A stretch of 45,045 bases of DNA. Source: Lachnospiraceae bacterium AM48-27BH. GTDB taxonomy: Bacteria; Bacillota; Clostridia; Lachnospirales; Lachnospiraceae. Under the pieces are notes generated by a model. The model was not told the origin of the DNA. It ran no database searches and saw only the letters and a program-made list of their open reading frames with translations. Location of the stretch: NCBI GenBank assembly GCA_003478355.1, contig QUFC01000036.1:1-45045 (forward strand), in the 5' to 3' direction. Below, piece after piece: positions 33,336-42,822 of the stretch; the stretch's first letter is position 1; every line of letters begins with the position of its first letter. Position numbers and translations under genes: made by a program.

Positions 33336-34634
33336 TTAATAAATGCAGTATTGAGGTGCTCCCCCGGATGCCAGAAGATCATCAATACCTTTTCCATTTT
33401 CTTCTTTCCAGTTTGCAATTACGACTGGGATGCCAGCGGCTTTTAGTCCGTCTGCCAGTGATTTTTCGCACGATAAAACCCGCTCATTATGAAGCTTGTC
33501 TGCATCAAATGCAACAACAACCATTTTCATTCCCAGTTCTTTCATTTGAGAAAGGACACCGTCATCTAAAATAAGAGAATAGGAATTGACCCCGGGAAGA
33601 GTTACCACCGGAGTCGATAAGGCGTTGGATGCAAATAGTCCTTTTGGCTCACCTTCCGTGATGTACCAAAGGGAGGATGTCTTGGCAAAAGGAAGGCCGT
33701 AAAAACTGCATTGGTTTGCAGCCGCGCAGCCCTTTTTATAGATGTTGGCCAATATTCCACGTGTTGCAGCCTGAGAATCCTGATAGTAGGAAGCCAGGGT
33801 TCTGTATTTTCCTCTTTGCGGGAGAAATTCTTTCTCTCCTCCAGGGGTTACAAAGTAAACGCCCTTCATGCTGATGAAATATTTTTTACCTTCGGCATAG
33901 TAGAAACGATCCTGGCCGGAAGTGATTACGGTTGCATCAATGTCAGAAAAATCTTTCCGGATCCGAAGACGAAAGGTGTTCCCATCGAGGTCATACATCG
34001 GAAATACCAGTCCACTTGGGCCGGCAAAGGTCCACTGCTCTCCTTTTAAATACGCCCCGGGAATTCCTTCGAGGGAATTTGATCCAAATTTCTGTAGAAT
34101 TAGATCTGCAAGCCTGGCTCTGGTTATATTCCTGGTGCGGTATCGGTTATGGTACTTTACCCGCAGGCTGTCCTCTTCCGGAAATGATACAATATGATGC
34201 TTTTCAATCAGTTCATCCGTCCAACCCTGGCTATGAAGATAAGTCTTGTGTGCCGGGTCAAGGATCAGCAGATTTTGCATATAGGTGTAAATACCGCTGC
34301 AGTTTTCATTGCTTTGGGGCACAATCTGATCAACCGGTTTCAGTTCCCTCTTTTGTGGTTTTGAAATATGCGAATAATTTATTCCGGTTTTCTTTTTCCG
34401 GAGCAGTTCGTACTGAGTGCGTTCTTCATAGATGGAACTGCCGGAACCTTTTGCGCTTCCGATAAACACATATTCCTGGCCATCGGAACCGATCATATTG
34501 CACTTTTCTTTATCGCGCTGGCAGCAGATGAGCTCACCACCGTAATCTTCCGGTGTCCAATAGCCACACCAGTCTTCATGCTGACAAATGGGGCATTTTC
34601 TGGCCCTGCTTACCCCTTTCCATGCATCGCTCAT
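33336..34634 (-). CDS. TOPRIM primase-like protein (DUF3854 type)
   Basis: The start at 34634 follows AGGAGGAGAAG. Residues 10-45 contain a zinc-finger-like set (CPICQHEDWC and CCQRDKEKC). A middle region with KYHNRYRTRN is unassigned. Residues 325-430 look like TOPRIM: LWYITEGEPKGLFASNALST with the conserved Glu, and KMVVVAFDADKLHNERV with the Asp-x-Asp. That combination is the plasmid primase-like DUF3854 group. It may prime replication or the transferred strand. Length is 432. It is convergent with the unknown gene at 32862. Confidence 0.75.
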   Translation of the reverse strand: MSDAWKGVSRARKCPICQHEDWCGYWTPEDYGGELICCQRDKEKCNMIGSDGQEYVFIGSAKGSGSSIYEERTQYELLRKKKTGINYSHISKPQKRELKPVDQIVPQSNENCSGIYTYMQNLLILDPAHKTYLHSQGWTDELIEKHHIVSFPEEDSLRVKYHNRYRTRNITRARLADLILQKFGSNSLEGIPGAYLKGEQWTFAGPSGLVFPMYDLDGNTFRLRIRKDFSDIDATVITSGQDRFYYAEGKKYFISMKGVYFVTPGGEKEFLPQRGKYRTLASYYQDSQAATRGILANIYKKGCAAANQCSFYGLPFAKTSSLWYITEGEPKGLFASNALSTPVVTLPGVNSYSLILDDGVLSQMKELGMKMVVVAFDADKLHNERVLSCEKSLADGLKAAGIPVVIANWKEENGKGIDDLLASGGAPQYCIY

Positions 34635-34742
34635 GTTCTTCTCCTCCTGTAAATATAATATTTGTTTGCTTTTTACCGCCATGTAGCGGAGTATGTCAGT
34701 CCTGCTGACGCATATGATTGCCTGTCGGCATCATTTTTCGCA

Positions 34743-34782
34743 TAAAAAATGGCATATCAATCCCGGATGGGATCGTATGCCT
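34743..34782 (-). terminator. Leader terminator ahead of the primase-like gene
   Basis: On the minus strand GGCATACGATCCC and GGGATTGATATGCC form an imperfect stem around ATCC, followed by ATTTTTTATGC. It lies about 110 bases before the start; the 306-base gap holds no gene. Confidence 0.7.
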
Positions 34783-34941
34783 TTCACATAGCGAATTATA
34801 TTTGAAAAAAATGAGTACCGTCTTATTATATCTGCTTCACAAATGCTTGTCAACAGCGCTGAAACCCTGTTCGGCGAAGGGAAATCCTTTGAAAGGACCG
34901 CAAGTTAGACACTCATGGGAAGGTTAAGAGATGCAGACCAG

Positions 34942-36564
34942 TCAGATTAATTCCAATATCTGTTGGATGTTCTTTTTGCCAAATGAGGTTTTATCCTGAT
35001 TGATAATCAGACAGGGAACGCTCATAACATGATATTTTTCTTTTAAATCTGGAAAATGGGCAATATCATATACTTCAGCCGTTACGAGCGGGTTTAGGGA
35101 AGCAATCCTCTGTGCGGCCGTTACAAGATCCGGGCACATGGTACAGGAAAGTGATACCAGGATCTGCAGATGAACGTTATGCTGGATTGCCAGTATTTTT
35201 TCTCTTATTACAGGATCGAGTGGCTGCCCAGGCCCTGCAGTATTGTATAATCCCAGAATAAAGGACGTAAATTCATGCCCTCCGGGGACGCCGTGAAAAG
35301 CCAGCCCTGTCTTCTCTCCGCTTTCGGTTAATACATCCACAAAAGGAAGCGAAGCACCGGTATCGGCAGAAGGGGCGCTTTCATGCACAGTCAACTTATC
35401 TGTATATTTTGCCAGTTGTGTCATATAATTTTCTAATTCCTGGCTCACGGGCCGGGAATCCAGATGCAGCTCAAGCTGCAATTTCCGTTCCATTTTGGAA
35501 AATACTGTATTTAACTGGTTTATGATATCCTGTGAGAAAAAACCACCTGAGGATTTCACGTCTGGCGCGGCACCTTTTTTGACCACCTGTTTTGCATAGA
35601 TACCGGTTCTTCCCTGCATGGCAGCCGCATATTTTTCCAGCTCCGTAGCGGCGGTAGCGCCATCTCCCACTGCCGTTACTACCTGGCGCAGATTTTTCTG
35701 GCACACATCACCGGCTGCATAAATTCCTTGGCAGCTGGTCTGCCGGCTCTTATCGGTTATCACATATCCATGGGGATCCAGATTCACCAGCTCTTTTACC
35801 AGTGAGGTGTTTGGTTCATAACCTGCAAATACAAACACTCCGAACGTGTCATTGGCAGAATCAAAGAGAGTTTCCTTTCTGGTATTTCTATTTCTGTAGC
35901 GGATCCTGCGCAGTTTATGGTCACCTTCAACGCACACAACTTCGGTATTTGTCAGGACGGTAATCTTGGGATGATTTATGGCTGCTTCTGCAACAGCTTT
36001 TGCGCAGGAAAAATCATCGTCCCGGATCAGAATGGTCACATGGCTTGCGAATTTGGTGAGGAATACACTCTCTTCTGCCGCTGCAAATCCTCCGCCGATT
36101 ACAAAGATTTCTTTCCCGTAGAAGAATTCTCCGTCACAGGTTGCACAGTAAGCTACTCCATGACCGCGGAACTCTGCCTCACCTGGAAAGCCGATCATTC
36201 TTGGATGGGCGCCTGTTGCAAGCAGAATTCCAAAGCTTTGGAAGCTGCCCTTGTCTGTAGCGCTTTTCCAGAGTTCTGCTCCGGATGTAGTTTCTTCTTT
36301 TTTCAGCGCAGTAACTTCCCCTAATAGAAATTCAGCTCCAAAAAACTCGGCCTGTCTGCGCATGGTTTCTGTCAGTGCTCTCCCGCTGGTTTTCTCAACG
36401 CCTGGATAATTTACCACTTCATCAGTGATGGTGACCTGGCCGCCGAATTTCTCTTTTTCAAGGATAAGGACACGATAGCGGGCACGTGCAAGATATAATG
36501 CGGCGGTCAGTCCGGCCGGCCCTCCGCCGATCACTACTACATCATAGAAATTTTCCTTTTCCAT
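34942..36564 (-). CDS. ahpF: AhpF-like peroxiredoxin reductase with C-terminal thioredoxin-like region
   Basis: Residues 1-310 are thioredoxin-reductase-like: FAD site DVVVIGGGPAGLTAALYLAR, redox pair VAYCATCDGEF, NAD(P)H site FVIGGGFAAAEES, and second FAD motif YAAGDVC. Residues 345-540 resemble the double thioredoxin domain of AhpF with its CTMC active site. In enterobacterial AhpF that domain is N-terminal; here it is C-terminal. The enzyme should pass electrons to AhpC. The start overlaps the ahpC stop. Length is 540. Confidence 0.88.
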   Translation of the reverse strand: MEKENFYDVVVIGGGPAGLTAALYLARARYRVLILEKEKFGGQVTITDEVVNYPGVEKTSGRALTETMRRQAEFFGAEFLLGEVTALKKEETTSGAELWKSATDKGSFQSFGILLATGAHPRMIGFPGEAEFRGHGVAYCATCDGEFFYGKEIFVIGGGFAAAEESVFLTKFASHVTILIRDDDFSCAKAVAEAAINHPKITVLTNTEVVCVEGDHKLRRIRYRNRNTRKETLFDSANDTFGVFVFAGYEPNTSLVKELVNLDPHGYVITDKSRQTSCQGIYAAGDVCQKNLRQVVTAVGDGATAATELEKYAAAMQGRTGIYAKQVVKKGAAPDVKSSGGFFSQDIINQLNTVFSKMERKLQLELHLDSRPVSQELENYMTQLAKYTDKLTVHESAPSADTGASLPFVDVLTESGEKTGLAFHGVPGGHEFTSFILGLYNTAGPGQPLDPVIREKILAIQHNVHLQILVSLSCTMCPDLVTAAQRIASLNPLVTAEVYDIAHFPDLKEKYHVMSVPCLIINQDKTSFGKKNIQQILELI

Positions 36565-37127
36565 CAGAGCATACCTACCAGATCAAGGCTTGGTTTTAAG
36601 GTTTCTGCACCAGGTTGCCATTTGGCCGGGCATACTTGATCGCCATGTTCTGCTACGAACTGGCATGCCTGAAGGCGGCGGAATAGTTCATCCGCATTAC
36701 GGCCAACATTCCCCGCATTTATTTCATATACAACGATTTTCCCTTCTGGATTTACGATGAAGCTTCCTCTCTCGGCCATTCCGTCAGACTCAATCAATAC
36801 ATCAAAGTCATTACAGAGTACATGCGCTGGATCGGCAAGCATCGGATATGTGATCTTGCCAACCCGCTCAGAGGAATCATGCCATGCTTTGTGCACGAAA
36901 TGAGAATCTGTAGAGACTGAATAAACTTCGCAGCCTGCCTTTAGAAAATCAGGGTATTTGTTTTGCAGATCTTCCAGCTCTGTAGGGCATACAAAGGTAA
37001 AGTCTGCCGGATAGAAGAAAAAGAGACTCCATTCTTTCATGATATCGTCCCTGGTTACTGTTTTAAATCCACCATTCTGATAAGCCTGAACAGAAAAGTC
37101 GTTTATTTCTTTATTGATCATTGACAT
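36564..37127 (-). CDS. ahpC: Alkyl hydroperoxide reductase, AhpC-type peroxiredoxin
   Basis: The 187-residue protein has the peroxidatic Cys in FFYPADFTFVCPTELEDLQ and the resolving Cys in HGDQVCPAKWQPG, as in typical 2-Cys AhpC. It reduces peroxides and is recycled by the adjacent AhpF-like protein. AGGAGG lies before the ATG. ahpC and ahpF overlap at TGATG, so they are coupled. Complete and of normal length. Confidence 0.96.
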   Translation of the reverse strand: MSMINKEINDFSVQAYQNGGFKTVTRDDIMKEWSLFFFYPADFTFVCPTELEDLQNKYPDFLKAGCEVYSVSTDSHFVHKAWHDSSERVGKITYPMLADPAHVLCNDFDVLIESDGMAERGSFIVNPEGKIVVYEINAGNVGRNADELFRRLQACQFVAEHGDQVCPAKWQPGAETLKPSLDLVGML

Positions 37128-37249
37128 CTTAGCATTCCTCCTTTATGGAGTAATGGTTCCCGGAAGCACATAAATTTATGCGAAGACCGCGCTTCAGCAA
37201 TGATGTTTGCATAGAGGAAGGTATTAATCTTATGGTCATCCGAAACAAA

Positions 37250-37286
37250 AAAGACATACAAAGTCCATTGGGCTTATATGTCTTTT
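37250..37286 (-). terminator. Terminator between the small protein and ahpC
   Basis: On the minus strand AGACATATAAGCCC and GGACTTTGTATGTCT form an imperfect stem, followed by TTTTTTG. It may end the upstream gene or act as a leader terminator for ahpCF. Confidence 0.65.
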
Positions 37287-37297
37287 ACCTGCAGTTT

Positions 37298-37555
37298 CTA
37301 AAACCAGTCTGTTACGATGTGGTACGGATCCATGGTTTCTGCGGTGATATAGTATTCGCCTGTTGCTGGGACAGGCTGCCCGTCCGGGCCAATGATCTTT
37401 GCATTAGCACTTATTTCTGTCAGGGGAAGTAAAGTTGTGCATGGTTTGATTAAGCACAGTGGGTTGATCTCAACAATTCTATATAAATATTTTCTTTTGT
37501 CTCCGAACCGCTCTACTACGACACCAGCTCTGGGACTTCTTAAGGTCACTTTCAT
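37298..37555 (-). CDS. Small beta-rich protein of unknown function
   Basis: The start at 37555 follows AGAAGG at good spacing; ATG 37561 is also possible. The protein begins MKVTLRSPRAGVVVERFGDK and ends YYITAETMDPYHIVTDWF. It is 85 residues and beta-rich. I recognise no family. Confidence 0.55.
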   Translation of the reverse strand: MKVTLRSPRAGVVVERFGDKRKYLYRIVEINPLCLIKPCTTLLPLTEISANAKIIGPDGQPVPATGEYYITAETMDPYHIVTDWF

Positions 37556-37773
37556 CTTCATATCCTTCTTAAGGCCAGTATTTAAAAAGGGCTCATGCTG
37601 CAAATGATACACGTTGCGGTGAGCTATTCGGCAAACATGTTAATCCTGCTTCACTCCATTTTATCATTATTTATGAGTTACATCAATAGAAAAAGAGATA
37701 TCAAACACGGTGAGGAATGCCCGGCCTTCATCACCTATTGTAGCATTGTTTTGTATGGGTTAATCAGCGCTAT

Positions 37774-37920
37774 TTAAGTGTTGCGATGTACACAATGCTG
37801 CGCCAGAAAGGTTTCCTGTGCTGAATCATCAATAGCTTGGTCATATGGGGATTTGTTCTGTATTATGCAGAAAAGAGGCATTGCAAAAAATAGAAAAAAT
37901 AAGAAAAGTATCAAATACAT
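37774..37920 (-). CDS. Short membrane protein of 48 residues
   Basis: CAGGAGGAC precedes an ATG encoding MYLILFLFFLFFAMPLFCII, then a polar acidic tail QNKSPYDQAIDDSAQETFLA. One N-terminal helix anchors a small cytoplasmic or external tail. It follows the coupling-protein gene and its partner on the same strand, 59 bases away, so may belong to the transfer operon. Confidence 0.6.
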   Translation of the reverse strand: MYLILFLFFLFFAMPLFCIIQNKSPYDQAIDDSAQETFLAQHCVHRNT

Positions 37921-37978
37921 CGTAATTTTTGTCCTCCTGTGGTATTGAAACGGTTACGGGTGTAAGCTTCAATCTTCC

Positions 37979-38869
37979 TTAAGTATCGGAAAGTTCCAGG
38001 CATTCCATATGCCTATCCGCGAATTGGTATAAGTGTTTAAGAAGTGGAATTTCCGGGTTCTTAAGTGAAGCATCGGTGCTAAAGAGTAAAGGTGTTTTAA
38101 AATGGTTGCTGTCCAGAAAGTGGTTCAATTTCCTTGCATCATCCAAAGTTTCGACAATCACTATGTATGCTTGAAAGGAAGCGACATTTTGACGATCCAG
38201 GTCCGCTTTTAATGCCTTTTTATTTGAACGGTAGGGAAATACTAAGATCTGTCCCTGCAAACGCGTCTTAAGGCAAATATGGGGAATAGACGGGGTATTC
38301 TCGATGGCCTGCGCAAGAAATATCTGGTGACCGCTTTTCAGAATATTGATGCAGGCGCTATTGCGGACCAGAACTGCTAAGATTAGAGGTGGATCATTTG
38401 CGATACGGCTGGGGAAATGATCAAAAATTCTGGGATTTGGCAATAATAATTCCATTAACTTACTGCTAAATGAGCTTAGCTGCAGGATGGACGGCCCGCT
38501 TGCTTTTCCAGCTCGAAATATGGAAAGAGGGATTAACAATCCTTTGCGTATCAGAGCATGAATGGGATTTCGATAGGGATTACCGTCCCCAGCAGAAAAA
38601 CGCTTGAACTTGTTTGCGCACCCACCAAGCAATAGAAAATCTCTTACCTGAGCTGCAGTGCAATACTGCAGCTCATAGACTATGGATAGGATGAGCAGTT
38701 CCAGATCAGACAATTCATTTTTTGAGATGGAATGCCATGCTCCGGATGATTTTGAGGTATGAATGGATTTAATGGTTGTGGTGTTATCAAATCGAAATGG
38801 GGAATAGGACATGGCATATGCGGTGGTATCCGCGTTCCTTTCATTTTCATTCACCGAAGAAGATGCCAT
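37979..38869 (-). CDS. Winged-helix-like protein coupled to the VirD4-type gene
   Basis: The start overlaps the end of the coupling-protein gene by 23 bases. Residues 45-80 (LSDLELLILSIVYELQYCTA then AQVRDFLLLGG) resemble a winged helix as in replication-relaxation-type proteins, which are often encoded beside coupling proteins in Gram-positive elements. The remainder is alpha/beta (GQILVFPYRSNKKALK, AYIVIVETLDDARKLNHFLD). The family is not certain. Length is 296. It probably helps recognise transfer DNA. Confidence 0.65.
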   Translation of the reverse strand: MASSSVNENERNADTTAYAMSYSPFRFDNTTTIKSIHTSKSSGAWHSISKNELSDLELLILSIVYELQYCTAAQVRDFLLLGGCANKFKRFSAGDGNPYRNPIHALIRKGLLIPLSIFRAGKASGPSILQLSSFSSKLMELLLPNPRIFDHFPSRIANDPPLILAVLVRNSACINILKSGHQIFLAQAIENTPSIPHICLKTRLQGQILVFPYRSNKKALKADLDRQNVASFQAYIVIVETLDDARKLNHFLDSNHFKTPLLFSTDASLKNPEIPLLKHLYQFADRHMECLELSDT

Positions 38870-41453
38870 CGGTGTGTTCCGTGGTGCTTATGGCCTCGGC
38901 TGGTGCTTCCGGCGTTTGCTCTTCTGAACCTGAGACTGCTTTGGTGGTTTCTGCAGTCAGATTCATCTGGGCTTGAGGTTCTGGCCTGGATTTTTTATTT
39001 CCTGCAAGGAAGTAATTTCCTGGTTTGCCGGAAGAAAAATATCCGTTTGAGGATATGTGAGCAACGCTGTATTTCTTTTCAAAAATGGATGGATGCAACG
39101 GTTCCTTCATAAATGGTCCCCATTCGATCTTCAGTCTTGGGGCACTCTTCTCTCGCGGTTTGGGCAGAAAATTCACTTTTCCCCTAAAGGGATAAATGGG
39201 TGAAGAATTGTTTACGGAAAAGAATATAACTTCCTGAAAGCCCAAATACCGGAATACCGTGCCAGAAAAACGTTCGGATAAGGTAGGTGTAGAGCGCCTG
39301 GAATATGAGTAAGCCGGTAGCTCTGCGGTGATTGCTGTTTCCGTAACAGTTTCCTGTGTGACGTGTTCCAGGGTCTCGCCAGCCATTTTGGAAAAGATAT
39401 CCATTTCCGTGGTGCTTACGCGTCCAAATATGATCTGGTGTGCGCAGTTACCGAGCATGATGCTGTCAAGCTGTATCTTCTTTACCTGATCCAGTGTCTG
39501 GATGGCACAGATGACAGCAACCCGGTACTGGCGGAACAGTGTGAAGAAACTTTGCAGTTTCGGATGCAGGAGCACAGGAAGCTCATCGATGTAAATAAAA
39601 TTTTTGATACGGTCATTTTCTGATCCAGGACGCCTGAGGACGGCCGTTTCATAGGAAAGCAGGAAAAACAGGCCAAAACCGGTTGCCACAGAATCGCCTC
39701 GCTCAAGGGCATAATTTAATATGATGATCTCACCGTACTCCAGGGCTTTATCAATATCAACGGTCTCTTCTGCTTCAAAAACATCGCGGACCAGAGGATC
39801 ATTTAGGAAATTGTTGATCAGGTTTCGCAGACCATTGCAGCGATCGTACATATTTGCTTTATTTTCGCCCAGAAGGTCATTGTTGATAGTGGTGTATACC
39901 TGCTGCCACTGCCCTACATCCACAACTTCAGCAACCTGTTCTGTGCGGTCATTTCCGCTGTCTCTGACGCTGTGAACGGAATAGTGCTTAATAAGTGCAT
40001 CCAGATATGGGCGGCAGCGACTACAGTCGTTGATCAGGTTCTGCACATCGGATGCTTTGGGAACCTGTCCGGGGTGCACCAGATGGTAAGTCAGCATTAA
40101 TAGTTCTGCTATGCTGACAGTTACTGTTTCGTTGAGACTCGAAAAATAAGGATCGGATACGCCTGACTGGTCATAAATGGACTGGACTACGGTAGCGAAA
40201 TTGGAGGCCTGGGCCGTGATGGTGGTTGCCAGCTCCTTTCCGGTCAGTGCGGGATCGATTTTAAAAGGATTGAAGCCGGTGAAACCTTCTTTGTGTTTTC
40301 TGTCTTTTAAAATCGGGTCAATCCTATGGATCTTCAGTTTGCGGTTTTTGGCCATATGGTAGCACTGATCCGCCCATGCCGCATTGGGCGCAACCACGGT
40401 GATGCCAGCGGATTGAGAGTCAAACTTGAGATGCCGGTACAACTCTCTTCTGCTGGCATTTTCTTTTTCAATCTGTTTGTCTGCGTTTGGATTTTCTAAA
40501 AGTATCGGCTCAAAGTAATTGATGGAAAAATCAGTTCCATTGAATGGGGCGCAAATCCGTAATTTCCCCTCTTTCAGGGCTTTGTAGCAGGCTTTTTTCT
40601 GATAATCCTCGTTATATACTTTCTGATCAAGGTCGTCCGCAATGGCAACCGTGAGCACACTGGATGTTTTTGCGGTGCCGGTTGTACCGTCACAGTACAT
40701 ATGCAAAAATCGGTCCAACTCTTTTACAACAAACTGGGATCCCGTTGAAAGATAGCGGACTGCTTTAAAATCATAAGCAAATTCTTTGGATTTCCGGAAA
40801 TCTATGTACTGATCGAGTTTAAAGCGATCGATTTCATCCAGGACTAGGTCCGAAGAGAATGTGCCATATAACTTGCATCCGATATAGATGGGGATCAGAG
40901 GCGGAAGTCCGGCAAATAAGAAAACGCCCAGCTGCATGATCATGTCCTTACCAATGTACTCTCCCACCGGAATAATTGAGAGAAAATGGATCAAGGACGG
41001 ATAAAAGCTGCTCATTATGAACTTCTGGATGATTATTAGATCATTCAATGCTAGGAGGATGAGACTACCATATTTATACAGATGGTAGTTCCAAAAAACG
41101 TATCTGGTAGAATACATCCAGATAATCGGAGGCACAAATAGCCAGAAAAGTGCCATTACGAGCGATAATAAATGATTTCTTAAGCAGTGATTGGAAAGAT
41201 TAGAAATGGACATGATAATAATAAATAAATTTATTATTATGTTGAGAAGTAAAAATACATAAAATACACCGATCAGAGCAGGGCTCTGGCTATACTTTTT
41301 AAAATCCTTCCAGAAATCGGATACAGTTACGGTGTCGGAATCAAGGATATAGTCCTGATCATCCCCAAATGGTAAGGGCTGCATCTTTCGATTGATGGAA
41401 TTGTACAACTCTCCTACTTTATCGCGTAGTATTTTTAAAATCAAACTGAGCAT
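38847..41453 (-). CDS. Type IV coupling protein (VirD4/TraG/TraD class)
   Basis: The 868-residue protein has several membrane helices in the first 220 residues. Walker A CDGTTGTAKTSSVL lies near residue 255, with the Walker B-like FIYIDELPVLLHPKL and the motor motif VICAIQTLDQVKKI. These are the features of coupling ATPases that pass the relaxosome to the secretion channel. The C-terminus is a Pro/Glu-rich tail. GGCAGGAATG lies before the ATG. No VirB4-like gene is in this window. Confidence 0.88.
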   Translation of the reverse strand: MLSLILKILRDKVGELYNSINRKMQPLPFGDDQDYILDSDTVTVSDFWKDFKKYSQSPALIGVFYVFLLLNIIINLFIIIMSISNLSNHCLRNHLLSLVMALFWLFVPPIIWMYSTRYVFWNYHLYKYGSLILLALNDLIIIQKFIMSSFYPSLIHFLSIIPVGEYIGKDMIMQLGVFLFAGLPPLIPIYIGCKLYGTFSSDLVLDEIDRFKLDQYIDFRKSKEFAYDFKAVRYLSTGSQFVVKELDRFLHMYCDGTTGTAKTSSVLTVAIADDLDQKVYNEDYQKKACYKALKEGKLRICAPFNGTDFSINYFEPILLENPNADKQIEKENASRRELYRHLKFDSQSAGITVVAPNAAWADQCYHMAKNRKLKIHRIDPILKDRKHKEGFTGFNPFKIDPALTGKELATTITAQASNFATVVQSIYDQSGVSDPYFSSLNETVTVSIAELLMLTYHLVHPGQVPKASDVQNLINDCSRCRPYLDALIKHYSVHSVRDSGNDRTEQVAEVVDVGQWQQVYTTINNDLLGENKANMYDRCNGLRNLINNFLNDPLVRDVFEAEETVDIDKALEYGEIIILNYALERGDSVATGFGLFFLLSYETAVLRRPGSENDRIKNFIYIDELPVLLHPKLQSFFTLFRQYRVAVICAIQTLDQVKKIQLDSIMLGNCAHQIIFGRVSTTEMDIFSKMAGETLEHVTQETVTETAITAELPAYSYSRRSTPTLSERFSGTVFRYLGFQEVIFFSVNNSSPIYPFRGKVNFLPKPREKSAPRLKIEWGPFMKEPLHPSIFEKKYSVAHISSNGYFSSGKPGNYFLAGNKKSRPEPQAQMNLTAETTKAVSGSEEQTPEAPAEAISTTEHTDGIFFGE

Positions 41454-41492
41454 AAATGCATTCCTGCCTTTTCATTGAAAATATGTTACTGG

Positions 41493-42656
41493 TTACTGAA
41501 TGAGACTGCCATCGGATTGAAAACTATAGGTTTTCCCTTGGATCACTACCGTGTTAAGGTTTAGAGATCCGTTTTTATGGAACAGATATATCTTTCCGTG
41601 AATTTTTTGCCAGCCCGTGACCATGGCTCCAGACTGATCGAAATAATATCTTTGATGATCGATCGTCCGCCAGCCGGTGGTCATAATGGATGACGTGGGA
41701 TCAAAGAAGTATTTTTTGCCTGCTTTTGAATACCACCCGCGAACTGCTCTTCCGCTGTTTTCATCGTGATATGTCCATTGTTCATTGAATGATTGCCATC
41801 CAGTCAGCAGCTCGCCGCTTTCGTTAAAAGTGTAATAGTCTCCGTTTATGAGGTATCGGCCACTTATAAGGTATTCGCTATCATATTCAGCGCGTTCGGT
41901 GGAAGCAAGTTTATAGAGTTGCGAACCATTTTTCTTCTGCCAGTATCCTGTATAATAGCCGATATCTTCAGAAGATAGATATTTTGAATGATTATAAGCC
42001 AGCTCTGCTTTTTTACTGGTATACAGGTACGTTTGGTCGCTGGCAGCTTCGACTTTAAAAATATAATCTCCTGGTTTTGAATATAGAATTTCTCTGGTGT
42101 TGATAGAGGTTGTGTTGCATGTAAGTTCTTTTCCACGTTGGGTAAGACGGCCGTCCTTTTCGATGGTGTATATAGTCACATGATATGAGTCGGCATGCTC
42201 AACAGGATCCCATTCTGCGTCCGTCCCTTTCCAGCGGAGTTGCTGTGGCTGATTTAAAACCATTGGAAGCGGATAGGCATGAAGGGTAAAACTGCAGGAT
42301 GAGTAATCTTCAGATATAGAGAGTCCCTGTATTGTCCCGGAATCTGAAAGACAATTTCGCTCTTTTAACCATTCGAAATCATACCCTTTTTTAGCATTAA
42401 GGGTAATCTTATAGTCCATATAAGAACCGATTGGTAAATCGCTGGCATCATACATTCCCTGATAAGTGATGGTATACTCGGAACGGCCGGGCTTAAAAGA
42501 TACTTGATCTGGATTGATTTCGCCCTCCTTTGCTTTATAAATTCTCTGGATGTTTACGCTGGTGATCTTTTTGGTGTCAGCGGCATATGCTGGGATCGTC
42601 AATATGATGAACATGAATATGAGGAAAATAATGGGAACTGATTTCATTTTTATCAT
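41493..42656 (-). CDS. Secreted protein with cell-wall-binding repeats
   Basis: The 387-residue protein has a signal peptide (IIFLIFMFIILTIPAYAADT). A middle region reads VEHADSYHVTIYTIEKDGRL, a fibronectin-like pattern. From residue 265 come repeats of the choline-binding type: GWYSKAGKKYFFDPTSS, TTGWRTIDHQRYYFDQSG, TGWQKIHGKIYLFHKNG. Such repeats hold proteins on the cell wall. It precedes the coupling gene by 39 bases and may act in cell contact during transfer. It lies behind a leader terminator. Confidence 0.85.
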   Translation of the reverse strand: MIKMKSVPIIFLIFMFIILTIPAYAADTKKITSVNIQRIYKAKEGEINPDQVSFKPGRSEYTITYQGMYDASDLPIGSYMDYKITLNAKKGYDFEWLKERNCLSDSGTIQGLSISEDYSSCSFTLHAYPLPMVLNQPQQLRWKGTDAEWDPVEHADSYHVTIYTIEKDGRLTQRGKELTCNTTSINTREILYSKPGDYIFKVEAASDQTYLYTSKKAELAYNHSKYLSSEDIGYYTGYWQKKNGSQLYKLASTERAEYDSEYLISGRYLINGDYYTFNESGELLTGWQSFNEQWTYHDENSGRAVRGWYSKAGKKYFFDPTSSIMTTGWRTIDHQRYYFDQSGAMVTGWQKIHGKIYLFHKNGSLNLNTVVIQGKTYSFQSDGSLIQ

Positions 42657-42691
42657 CTTAAAATCCTTTCACAAATTCAAATTTTGGGCAC

Positions 42692-42745
42692 AAAAAAGCA
42701 TAACATAATCGGCTGCAGCAATTCTGCAGATTGATTATGTTATGC
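42692..42745 (-). terminator. Leader terminator ahead of the cell-wall-binding protein
   Basis: On the minus strand the 13-base arms GCATAACATAATC and GATTATGTTATGC are perfect, with CTGCAG repeats in the loop. They are followed by TTTTTTGTGCCC. The T-tract ends about 35 bases before the start codon. Confidence 0.85.
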
Positions 42746-42822
42746 CGGAAAGCGGGTTTTGTAATAGGTATTTTATCACATCAGATGAGCTTTGTAAATT
42801 CTTACCTGATCAGAAATACTTA

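Noticed and set aside
37595..37777. Plus-strand 60-codon hydrophobic frame
   Set aside because: It has no ribosome site and lies opposite the minus-strand transcription unit; the minus-strand 48-aa frame with AGGAGG is better supported.
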